Origin: Membranipora membranacea
Lineage: Eukaryota; Bryozoa; Gymnolaemata; Cheilostomatida; Membraniporidae
Reading direction: 5' to 3'
DNA length: 64,000 nt
NCBI GenBank assembly: GCA_914767715.1
Contig: OU612072.1
Location: 2,356,001-2,420,000, forward strand
Shown: in pieces, positions 11,395 to 22,012 of the stretch
Numbering within the stretch: the stretch's first letter is position 1
Layout of the letters: every line of letters begins with the position of its first letter
The notes under the pieces: generated by a model
What the model was told of the DNA's origin: nothing
The model's database searches: none
What the model saw: the letters and a program-made list of their open reading frames with translations, nothing else
Position numbers and translations under genes: made by a program

Positions 11395-12339
11395 CTGAAT
11401 CGAAATGAAAAGGAAGCAAGAGACAATCATCACAGGTAAAAGTGAGGGTGTGTATTTGCACAGCAAAGGCAATTAACAACTGAACAAATCATTGACAAAA
11501 GTTAAGTTGCATTATGCACTGAAGCAGCTGCAATAGCCAATGGTAGTACATTGAATAGCTGATGAATGCTTTGAAATTTAAATCAATGAGTGCTTCTACA
11601 TGATGTATACATAGTGATTGAAGACTATCAAGGTATACAGCATTATCAATCAACCTGGCTCAGTTTCCCAAAAAATCAATTACTGAACGTGTAACAGGGG
11701 GAAGACCATTTTTACCTAGTGTCTACCAAATTCAGGAAGAAGGTGTTAAAGCGATCTATCAAAAGTGGACAGAAGAGAGATTCAGAGTATTTGAAAAATA
11801 TACAGAGTTTTTTACACCTAAAGAACTCATTTTTCCTTGAGCAATATGACAAGGCTCGGTTATTTAATAACACAGTACTGTATTAAAACTTGTAAAATTT
11901 ACTAACTCTAACCTGGCCTTTGAGCCTCATATTTTGTAGTTATCTAATTTTACCTCGAGCATTATCCAGTACCATGGCGCACCTTATAGCGAGTTATGCT
12001 AATTTACTTATCTCGTCAGTTCGTGGGTTTTTCTCGTTTCTATTATTCAAAATGACTGAAGAGACAAGTCGTCTTTTCACAATTCCCACCCTCCCGCCCT
12101 AAAGTACTACCTTATGTTACCATATTTCTCAGTGTGTGAAAGGTGATTTGGGTGCATGTGTATAGTTGGTTCTAAATTTTCCGCCTTTTCTAAAGTATTG
12201 AGGCCGAATTTCCTCCTATAAAGTTCTTGCCCTGCCCATGCTGTTGTCCAGCTACTTACTGTACTTACTTAAACATTTTATTTCTAACTAATTGGGGTTA
12301 ACCAGGAGATGCCGTATAAGTTGCCCCCCTCCTATAGGG

Positions 12340-12426
12340 GAACCCCCAGTTAAGGTAGTTAGGTAGTTAAGGTAGTTAGGTAGTTAGGTAGTTAAGGTAG
12401 TTAAGGTAGGGGAACCCCCAGTTAAG
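12340..12426. repeat. AGTTAAGGT / AGTTAGGT short tandem array
   Basis: About nine copies of an 8-9 bp unit flanked on both sides by GGGGAACCCCCAGTTAAGG. It is intronic and non-coding. Confidence 0.8.
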
Positions 12427-14052
12427 GTGAGAAATTTTGCACCAAAATGATATAAAAATTCATAATAAAAACAAAATAAATAGGATCTGTCTTCATACCA
12501 GTTCTTCAAAGTGGCAATCCAATTAGTAGTGAGAGAGTGGTGAACCATCTACCAGACAAGGGCAGTGTTGTATGAAGCATGCCAAGAAGTATTCAGACCT
12601 AGATCATGTCTAGTTCTAAGATTGTAAGGAGATTCAGATTTTAAGAACTAGTCTGAACGGAGAATGAAATCACAGTAGGAAACCACAGAGTCAGGGATCT
12701 AACTGTACCCAACACCTATTTCATGTTGCTAGGAACAAAGTTGTTTGAGATGGCCAGAGAAGTTTGAGGTAAGCAGAAGGGAACTGTCTAAGTATGATTA
12801 GACTGCACTGCGAGAAATCCTGGAGTGATCCAGTGTCTGTTCTACCCCCAAGGAATTCTAACATTAGATAGTGGGGAGGCGTGCGCCTCAACCTTAACCA
12901 ACTGTTATGCCAACTCAATGCTGGGAATTGGGAAGGGACACCATCAATAATTAGATAGGCTCCTTGAGAGACAGCTGAGTCAGGTCTCCTGTAATTTTTA
13001 AGAAACAAAGACTCACCTCACACAGGAGTTGGCAGCACAAATTCCTATGATAACAAGGCAAGATGGAAAATAACAAAGAGTGCGAGACTTCAGGGATAGA
13101 TAAGAGCCTTGAGTGGAGCATGAAAGAAGTTATTGGCTAAGAATAGATCGAGACAGAGGAAAGGGGGAGATTGTAAGTGTTAGGAAAGTTTTGGACAGAG
13201 AGTTGGATGTAGGTGGAATCTGGATGAGAGAATACAGGAGAATAGTTAGATATATGGGAGGGAAGTTAGTCTAAAACCATGCTGCCAAAGCTCAATCATT
13301 TGAAGCTTTTAATAAGGTTGGTAATTAATTTTCAAGGAATAATCGCGTCGAAAGCCAACTAAATGCTCAACTTGAATGAGATAGGGAACTTTACTTTCGC
13401 AACGATATTATGAAAAAAGCTTTATCATTCATAATGGCAGAGGGAATTATGCTGAATATTGAAATAATAATTATGTGCCGTGATCCGACTAGGCTTTTTA
13501 GGGAAAGTGTGCTCAGTCACTGTGCTTTGCTAGCAGTCAGTTCAAGCGAGGTGAAAAGTGGCATCGTCCTTTTTCTAACTTAATGACAGTAAGAGATAAA
13601 AACCTCTGTCTTCACACCAGTCCTTCAAACATATAACAGTATAACAGTAAGACTAGCTTTGGCTTGCCTAGGAATGTTACAAGGCTGCTCTACCTACACT
13701 AGAAATGATCAATCAACAGTATTGGTCAAAGGTATAGCTTAGTCAAAGATATGTTAGTGTGAATCTGTAACAGGGGAGATAACATACTCTAGACCCTTCT
13801 AGACCCTGGATTTCCGTGCTTTAAATTAGGTTACATCATTCAATAATTTCCTTCTGCAAAAAAAATTCTTTTTTTGTTCATTGCTATGACAAAGCTTTGA
13901 TATGGACAATGGTTGTTTTTTACTTTCCTAAACACTTTGAAGCTAAAGAAAATAGTGATAATATTGCCGAGCCTAGTATAGGGACACAGATCATCATGTG
14001 AGCATCTGTTGATTTGGTGCCGCAGTAGGAAGTTATTTTTTGTACAACTCAC

Positions 14053-14174
14053 CTGACCTTGACCAAAATCACATTCTACGGTGGTCTCACCAGGATTACA
14101 TGTTACATAAGAATGTGTAATTCCGGAGTTATCAATTCTGCAGGAATGGCAAGCACCACCGGACACTGTGTGCA
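14053..14174 (-). CDS. Ly6/uPAR domain, first exon, of the mosaic gene
   Basis: Encodes the opening of a three-finger domain, ACHSCRIDNSG with the C-x-x-C pair, then VTCNPGETTVEC, ending CDFGQGQ at donor GGTCAG|GTGAGT (phase 0). The acceptor is CTTGTAG|TG at 14,174, or ACACAG|TG at 14,167; both give phase 1. The signal peptide must lie in at least one more exon upstream (above 14,174 on the minus strand). I did not find it, so the gene's start is open. Confidence 0.8.
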
Positions 14175-14235
14175 CTACAAGAGATATCGACCTGTTATAT
14201 TAAACGTTGTTAGACAGAGGCTTGTCTTATCTCTG

Positions 14236-14367
14236 ATATCTATAGGTGAGACTGAGGACCTATATCTATAGGTCAGACTGAAGACCTATATCTATAGGTG
14301 AGACTGAGGACCTATATCTATAGGTGAGACTGAGGACCTATATCTATAGGTGAGACTGAGGACCTAC
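14236..14367. repeat. 26-bp tandem repeat, five copies
   Basis: Units of TATCTATAGGTGAGACTGAG plus GACCTA repeat with few changes. It lies just upstream (minus-strand sense) of the first Ly6 exon. Non-coding. Confidence 0.9.
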
Positions 14368-14547
14368 TGTTGTCGTTATAACACGCTATTCGTGTTTTTT
14401 AACCTCAGAAATAGAGCCAGAGGTAATTTGAAGAGAAGATGAACTTTATCAGAGGGATTAGCAATCAGCACCTTATTATAATGGAGGTTATCTAGAAAGA
14501 ATATTATGTTTTACATGTGCCTGGAATAACGTTGTTTGCTGATTACA

Positions 14548-14626
14548 AAGAAGTTGAAGGTTGAAGTTGAAGTTTGAAGTTTGAAGTTTTGAAGTGGAAG
14601 TTTGAAGTTGAAGTTTGAAGTTGAAT
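14548..14626. repeat. GAAGTTGAAGTTT purine-rich tandem repeat
   Basis: Irregular repeats of TTGAAG and TTTGAAG, low complexity. Nothing else is recognisable between 14,368 and 14,900. Confidence 0.75.
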
Positions 14627-15299
14627 TCTGATATCAATCTTGTGTTAGGTTGATAGCATCAGAAGAATGGCACATAAGTGTAACAATGAAAAAAAAGAGA
14701 CTTAGCCACATTAGCCTAGTTGAATAAAACGCATCTAAAATTAAAAAATGGTGGTTCTACACTTGGATGGGCGGTACTTATCTATCTTTGCTCTGCGAGC
14801 AGATTTTCTGATTGTATTTACTTAAATACATCGTTGGCTATTTTGGTGAAGTGATAAGGACATTAAAGAATCTTTCTTGGAAAGTGTGCATGGTTAAGAC
14901 AGTTAGAATGGCTCACAATATGCTAAATTTTCCATGTAGGTAACATTAATAAATATTTGCTTGGCAACCACTATGCACCAGAGATGATGATTGAAGCAAA
15001 GGTAGGGTTTACTATTGGCGAAGCAAATAATAGATTGAGAGAGTTTGGAGGGCAGCTTGGTCTGAAAAAGAATTTTCCAAAATTCTACTTGATACAAATT
15101 GCCTACAATATCATTGATGCTTGGAGCTACTGTAATGAAATGAACAGAACTGTCGCCACACCAGTGATCAAACTGGAGGGACGGAAATAGCTGTGTTGCT
15201 AGAAGCTTCTGTCATCAGCATAAGGGAGAGGAGATGATGTTGAGCATCGGCTGAAAACTGGTGTTATGCCAAACTTCCGCTACTATAATAAGCCAGAGC

Positions 15300-16947
15300 A
15301 GAGAAGGATATCAGGTCTATTAAATCCACTGGTGGTGACTGGTGGTGAGTGGTGGTGGCTGGTGGTGACGTAATTAGATACAAGCCGCCTGCTATATAGA
15401 GAGCCTCCTCATCAAAATAAGTAAGAAGACCATTAAGTTAACTTACGTGGAAAGAGCAGTGCAGTTAGTAAAAGGGGCAAACACCTCACTACCCTCATCT
15501 CTGGTCTACGGAATTCAATTCTTCATGAAATATGGATTTCAGCGGACACATTCACTGCCAAAGTTGTTAGTCAAAAATAATGTATTAAATGTGAGAGTTG
15601 TGTCCTCAAATTTCATAGGAATTCATTCCATGAATTGTTCGGAATCGCAAGGCAGTAACAAGATAAGATAACTATTTTCACTTCAAACAATGTCCACTGT
15701 AAATTGTGTATCGCACACCTCCATTCATTATGGATGGCAAATTGATTATTGTATATATATCTATATATGTATCCTATTTTTCATTTGGCAGACAATATTA
15801 TCATCCTGGATGTATGTTTTTCATAAACTGCCAACAAAAGTTTGGGGGACAGAAAAGGAAAAAAAATGATACAATATTGAGTTTTATGTATTGAAATCGG
15901 AACTAAATCAGAATGTCTTCACAAGAAATGATTGAATTTGATTGATCGATTTTCAATATTATAATCTAAAATCTTCAGCATAGCCTAATGCATTTATAGC
16001 TTTTCGATGGTGTTCATGTTGGCGGCGAAAATCTTTCCTGTCTAAAAATTGGCACGGCCTAAGAATTGACGGAAGTGATATATATTGGTTGTTGAAGGTG
16101 AGTATCTTGTTTGCATACAAACAACCTCATCAAAGCGAACCATACCAAAACATCGCCAAAGGAGAGATTACATTGGGTGATATGATTAGCTTATGGCGCA
16201 GGTAGTACATGTAATGGGGGTGGGGTGGGGTAGTGGGGTGTCGAGTATATCGTCTGGGGGAATTAGATCCTATGGATGTTGGATGATGGGAGTTAGAAAG
16301 GAGTGATGGATAGAGAGTATGGTGATATATACTCCCCAAAGCACACACACAGAGTCCCTGTAGCTTAGGACTATGGGTTCATACCTTGAATCTTTCATTA
16401 TGAAACTCTGAGCCCAATAGTGGACTAATCATGTACTCTACTGTTGACCCCGTAGTCCTAAATTCTATATTGTCAATTTAAAATCCAAATTTCTGGCTAC
16501 CAAACCCAATATCTTGAGGCTCAAACTCCAAAACTTTAGAATATGAACTTTACAAAACTTTAGAAACTTCAAAATATGAGTATTTTACCCTAAATTTTAA
16601 TCCCCGAACCCTTAAATTTAACTCTCAAACACCAATTTTCGACCTTGAACCTGACCATGACATGGCTTATGCTTAGGCATTAGTTAATAAGAACTCAATA
16701 TGAAAGGTACATACAATCAAGAGGAAAGAGCACGCATCATCATTAGCCTTATCTCAATTGAGGCATGTTTTCGAGGCTGCAGCTAGACATTGGTGTATTT
16801 GAGAACCTGCCAAAGAGCCCCATTACTTCAAACACAATGAAAATTTGATAAGGTATGTAATAGACTCTAGCGCACTTCATGGTGTTAATGATATGTCTTG
16901 TATGGCGAATCCTACTTGGGGACCTTTAATGCAATAATATTTTGATT
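15300..16947. other. Low-complexity, gene-free stretch
   Basis: Contains a GGTGGTGACT-type simple repeat (15,331-15,369), a GT-rich purine tract near 16,215 and a decayed repeat of AAACTTTAGAA-type phrases at 16,380-16,640. Part of 16,740-16,925 resembles 24,470-24,590 (shared TCAATTGAGGCATGTTTT), so it belongs to a dispersed repeat. A stretch at 15,770-15,880 is similar to parts of the palindrome core at 51,600 and 52,700. No gene is supported. Confidence 0.55.
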
Positions 16948-17184
16948 TCAGATAGACAGGCAATTAAAATAAATTTTAGAATTGGGAATGTCAATTGTTC
17001 TGATTTCACAAGAGACTGAGTTCATTAGTATGTTTCGGCAGAAGTCAGTATACAGATTATATTCTGCATGATAAGAGATTTGGCGTTCCTTTTCCATTAG
17101 GTCAGCTTGGAGTCCTGGTGTTCTTTGAGATCCAGACAACAGCCTAGAATTGTTGTCCTGATAATAAATAGCAGACTTGGTGTA
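16948..17184 (-). CDS. Possible exon, unknown product
   Basis: A minus-strand open stretch ending in a stop at 16,948 follows a plausible acceptor TTATTATCAG|GACAAC. It reads like real protein (DNNSRLLSGSQRTPGLQADL, then YHAEYNLYTDFC), with balanced composition and two cysteines. I recognise no family. It could be a terminal exon of an unseen gene or a decayed transposon ORF. Confidence 0.25.
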   Translation of the reverse strand, partial: YTKSAIYYQDNNSRLLSGSQRTPGLQADLMEKERQISYHAEYNLYTDFCRNILMNSVSCEIRTIDIPNSKIYFNCLSI

Positions 17185-17676
17185 TGTGTTGGACAGATAG
17201 CAAAATATTGACAGAGTGATTGGTATTGTAGTGAGATACAATCATAATCAAGTTCAAGTTGACAGAAGAGTGATTGGGGTGATGTGTTTGATGTAAAAAA
17301 TTGGTGTGGATATGTATGAAATTTGGAGTTGTCTATATAATTTCAAAGATGTGACAATCCCAGCTATTCTCCATTAATAGAGTATTGTGCCACTGCTTCC
17401 ATTCAGCACACTTCTAATTACATCCGGTGAAGCATCATTTGTTTGTTTTTAGTAGCAAACAAAGTTTATGACCACACGGCAGCTAGCCTGTCTTGACAAG
17501 CTAGTTTGTCAAGACTATTCCCCCTTGGCTCTTTGTTGGTAGAAGATTATTTTGAAAGAGAAGATACATCTCGATTCAATGGTCTCTGGAGTCAAAACAG
17601 CACTACCCTTATTGATTGGTTATGACAAAACTAAAAGTTGAATTGACATTCATATTTCATTGTTTGTTGTGTGACT

Positions 17677-17793
17677 CATGGGCCCCTGGGACTTACATGT
17701 CTTTACTTTGCCAATGTCCACTATCAACCACCCAAATGGTGGTTGATAGTGGACATTGGCAAAGTAAAGACATGTAAGTCCCAGGGGCCCATG
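17677..17793. mobile_element. 117-bp near-perfect palindrome with 8-bp target duplication
   Basis: Two 56-bp arms starting CATGGGCCCCTGGGACTTAC are perfect inverted copies around a 5-bp loop (CAAAT). The direct repeat GTGTGACT flanks it at 17,669-17,676 and 17,794-17,801, showing that it inserted as a unit. An 8-bp duplication suits the hAT or P superfamilies. A half-copy of the arm occurs inside the 497-bp element at 49,423. Confidence 0.85.
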
Positions 17794-17881
17794 GTGTGAC
17801 TGTGTCCCTGGTGTGATTGAACTAAGTATTGTAAAACTGTCTTTGTACGCAAGTTTGTCTGCACCAACCAAGGAGTAAAAG

Positions 17882-17924
17882 CACAGGTCTACTCCAAAAT
17901 CCCAGGTTTTGGAGTAGACCTGTG
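17882..17924. mobile_element. 43-bp minimal hairpin element
   Basis: CACAGGTCTACTCCAAAA and its inverted copy enclose a few bases. The flanks AGTAAAAG and AGTAAAAT look like an 8-bp target duplication with one change. The same arm sequence makes the 100-bp hairpin at 33,209-33,308. Confidence 0.75.
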
Positions 17925-18129
17925 AGTAAAATACTCCTTGCACCAACATATCATCTAGTACTGGCCTTTTTCTGTACATGTACTGAACTTATTTCAGAGC
18001 TTAAATCAATGAGGGAGGTTCATTGGTTAAACTAGAACTGATAAGATCAGAGACCACCGAAAAGGAGCAAAACTATTCGGCTCAGTTGGACAGATCATAG
18101 CTTAGTTCACTCATGGTTCACTGGTCAGA

Positions 18130-18240
18130 GTGAACATATATACGATTCATTTGTCTGTATTCAGAGTTGCTCCCCTGTCCAATTCCATTGGAGGAAAAAC
18201 AACTCCGAATTTAGGCAAATGGATCAATATTGATCTAGAG
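18130..18240. mobile_element. Decayed CTAGACCAAG-family mini-element
   Basis: The right arm reads inward as CTAGATCAATATTGATCC then ATTTGCC, and pairs with CATTTGTCTGTATTCAGAGT on the left. The left tip is eroded. The hAT-like element next door duplicated ATCTAGAG, which includes this element's terminal CTAG. Confidence 0.6.
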
Positions 18241-18983
18241 CATGGGTGGGCAACTTTTTCCTAAAAAAATTCCACATTTTACACAGGCTCAACACAATTT
18301 GGCGCAACATATCTTTCAGGTATACAATCGGAACCGGAGTAACAACTATGTACAAACTAAAACAGATTTATTTGTAAAAGCTGTGGTATGTTGCAAGGAA
18401 CTTCAGCTCAACAGAAATACTAATTTAAAAAATCTTGTGAAGTTTTGCATGTGTATGGAAAAGGGCAGGGTGGGTGTGGGAGGGGTGCTGGCACCCCTCC
18501 GCGACGGGGAAGTTATTTGCGAATGCCTGTAAAATTAGATGCAATCTGGAACATTTTAGCGATAAAGCAGGAGCATTTGTAACATGAAAACTTGTTAAAA
18601 CTCATCTGCATTTCTTGTTCAAGGTGACAGATTTGCTAAAAAAATTAATTACTATGATATTAACGAAAAATTTTATTCGAATTTCCAAAGGTCACCGTTC
18701 TGGGTTATTTTGAAAATAAAGCACTTGAAAAAGGAGTTAACACCAATACAGTTAAGATGATTATGTCTAGAAACGGCTTTGGAAGCTACATGCTTAATGC
18801 TGAATGGCCACTATTTTGAAATATATTGTGCCTACATACTTGAATATCAAGATTACAAAATGCGAGATGGGAATCGAAATTAATGTGTAATATATATCTT
18901 TTCAGGCATAAGGCCACAATCAGCCCGCAAAATATTGTTCATTAGGCCGTACTGGAAAATAGGCCGCAGGTTGCCGACAGCTG
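18241..18983. mobile_element. 743-bp hAT-like non-autonomous element
   Basis: The left end CATGGGTGGGCAAC and the inverted right end CAGCTGTCGGCAACCTGCGG resemble the hAT terminus CAG-x-GGTGGGCAA-CTGCGG. The element is bounded by a perfect 8-bp direct repeat ATCTAGAG (18,233-18,240 and 18,984-18,991), the target length of hAT elements. No transposase ORF is present. It has a second, inverted and eroded copy at 7,233. Confidence 0.75.
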
Positions 18984-19547
18984 ATCTAGAGGTATGCAGG
19001 ACTTTTACTTCTACCCAATAGGAATTAGCGGTGTAAAATTCTAAAATCTGACAATATCTCACAAACACAACTATGTCTGAGAATTAAACCCACAGCTTTT
19101 TTTGCAGCCCATTAGGTAATTGTTACTGAGACATAATTCATCTCATGTCATGATATATGCTGCCTGGTAAAAAAAGAACTGTGGCAAGCTTTTAACGAAT
19201 AGGAATATCTATGATTGGTGTTACATGCCACAAATACAATGACACAACAAATTATACAGGCGATTTGGTCTAGATAAAAAATTAACATAATAAGGAGATT
19301 GCAATTGCCGCTATCTGAACTTATGACAGGCCGTACATGGGCAGCTACTATAGGAGAACTGAATAATAGTATAATCTGTGACAAGTTTGCATGAATGAAT
19401 GAAAATAATTAAGAAATCATAGCAATAGCTGCTGTTATTTAAACTCACATGGGAGAAGTGTAAAGCAGATTACATGACAATTATTTTATAAGATAGCTCC
19501 TAGGAGCACAGAGTTTAACAATGGGTATATCTGCCCCCTTTAGTGAT

Positions 19548-19775
19548 TAGCCTTTGAACCTTGGAAATTTCTATCAATGCAGATGGCTTTTAACCATTGA
19601 TAATACTATTAAAGCAGATTTTAAACGCTTTGCCCAGGCACTAAGGCTTAAATGATTTGCTCAGGTATGACTGTTCTTTTAGATATTAGCCTTTGAACCA
19701 TAGAAATTTCTATTTGAGCAAATTTTAACCATTGATATTTCTATTGAAGCAGCTTTTACACATTTTGCCCAGGCA
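19548..19775. repeat. Two-copy direct repeat, about 137 bp
   Basis: Copies begin at about 19,548 and 19,685 with ATTAGCCTTTGAACC and both contain TTTTGCCCAGGCACT-like text. They are diverged from each other, so this is an old local duplication. Non-coding. Confidence 0.75.
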
Positions 19776-19824
19776 CTTAGGCTGCATTGCACTGATGATT
19801 GATTAGGATTGCACATAGACAAAA

Positions 19825-19884
19825 CATTTTTATGCAATCTCATAGACATAGACAAAACTATGTCTATGGGATTGAATAAAAATG
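19825..19884. repeat. 60-bp imperfect palindrome
   Basis: Two 27-bp arms (CATTTTTATGCAATCTCATA and on) pair with two mismatches around ACAAAA. No clear target duplication was found. Its inner core CATAGACATAG resembles the CATAGAC tip of the P-type element at 59,312. Confidence 0.7.
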
Positions 19885-21740
19885 GCTAGAAAAAGCCAAA
19901 AAACCTGTGCTGGCTGTTGCAAGTTTTCTATATCATAGCATCACCTGCTGTTTTTCATACTACTCCCAAAGAGAGAAGATCAGGTATGAATCTAGTTATC
20001 TTGACAATAATTGAGGATGGATAGGCAAAACTGTAGGTGTTTATTGTGTGCAAAAATAGGGCTCAGCTGCCACATAAGTTGTCAGAAGTCCCCTATGAGA
20101 ACTGGTTCATGGGCATTACCTTAATACCACCTCAAACTTCGTTTTCGGTGGGATAATTGTTGCAAACTGAAAATAAATTAAACCAGGGAGGGTTTGAGAG
20201 TATATCCCACACTCCCTGATTAAACTCAGCGCGCACATTGTATGCGGCAACATGTTTCCATTGTTGCAATGGGGTCGTTTTCGTATTGCATGGTACGCGT
20301 TTAACATTTGTCTTTTAGAGGCATAAATGGTTCATACAAAGCAACACAATTTTCTCAATATGGTAACTGCGCAGTAACTACAGCTCTTTACTAGGGAGTA
20401 ATATGCAAGAATACTGTCTCCATATAAGACAAAATGCTTTACAATTTGTTTGCAAGCACTCTGTGTGACTCCAAATTGTGTGTAATTCTATCTATTTAGC
20501 ACCGTTATATTCCATTTTACTCAAAAGCAAATTTAGCCTCTAAACTGCATGGGAACGATGCTGTCATGACAACGTGGTTGGTGAATTTGTATGTATGTTT
20601 TGCATTTATCTCCCCTGGTAAGCTGCTAAACTTTGGTAATCCCTCGTGACATCCCAACAGTGCAATACAATTCTTTGTAGGAACCATAATTCTATAACAT
20701 TAAAACAATGATAAATGTCAGTATTCTGAAATAGGCAAATATTCAGCCAGGGTTTGAAGTAACTGCATTTAGTACCACCTTATGTTCTTTCAAATGAAGG
20801 TCAACCAGATTATATTGACCAATTCAAACCAAGAGTCACACTATAATCATGAATTAAAGTCTCATTCTACCCAGATGGATGTTAAATGGTTTTCTGGGCC
20901 TGTGAGCATCCACCATGGCCTGATTCACTAAGAGTGAAATGCACCCCCTTAATGCTAATTGACAGTAAATTAATTAATCTGCATGGCATTTTGCATTTAC
21001 ACAATGCTATGAGTTAACCACTAGCTAGCGACAGTTCTAACTGTTCCCTGATCTCTTTTCAAATAAACATCTTTGAGGGTTTGTCATATGTCCCATATAG
21101 CCCTCTATCATACATATGAGGCAATGCAACACTGGCAGCCTGAGGCAGCCCACATCTTATGCAGCAATATAGCAGAGCAGTGGCGCGAGATGCTCTCTCC
21201 GGCTCTACGACAATTAATCGGCCTTGTTTTGTGTGAGACTTGCCATACACTTTTGTGTAAATGTGATGTGCTGTTTTAGTTGGGTTGTCCTGAAACTACA
21301 CCTTATAAACTCTAAGATTGCTATGCAACTTGTATCATTCGTCTTGCCACAACTATTGGCAGTTCCTGTTTTATTGCCGTTCGTTATCGTTCAGTACAGT
21401 AGCAATAGGCCTATTTGTTATAAGTGATGGGTGTGGCAAGGCCTTACATAACTGCTATATGAACCCCCTGAATGGTCTAAGACTGACTTGTCTCAGCAAT
21501 CCATCAAAACAACATGCTGCAACAAATCAACCATTTGGCACATGTACCCATACAAAAGTTTAACAGCTACTTTGTAGTTGTCTTATGAGTTGTCGTAAAT
21601 TAGTCATTAGCAGCACATCCCATACAATACATTGTTCATCTTCATTCGGACAGCTTGGGAGTTGAATATTGTAGTTTTTATGACAATACATGAGAACATT
21701 CCCTGTGTATATTAACATTATGGAAATTATGTGGACAATA
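19885..21740. other. Gene-free stretch upstream of the nucleotidase gene
   Basis: AT-rich sequence with only short ORFs and no recognised protein. The promoter and any 5' non-coding exon of the nucleotidase gene would be in or near this stretch, but no core promoter motif stands out. Confidence 0.4.
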
Positions 21741-21741
21741 T

Positions 21742-21950
21742 ATGCACCTAATGTGGACCATTATATGGACTATACTATGTGGGATATATATGGACTATAA
21801 CGTGGACTATTATATGGTCTATATTATGTGGGATATATATGGACTATACCGTGGACTATTATATGGTCTATATTATGTGGGATATATATGGACTATAACG
21901 TGGACTATTATATGGACTATATTATGTGGACTATTTAAGAACTATGTTGT
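21742..21950. repeat. 49-bp tandem repeat, about four copies
   Basis: Units containing TGTGGGATATATATGGACTA and CGTGGACTATTATATGG recur at 49-bp spacing (GGG at 21,781, 21,830 and 21,879), with internal sub-repeats of TATGGACTAT. It ends 60 bp before the nucleotidase start codon. Confidence 0.9.
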
Positions 21951-22012
21951 GAACTATTCATATGCCCATTAGCCCTACTATCTCTGTTCTACCAGCAGGT
22001 AGAATATAAGTG

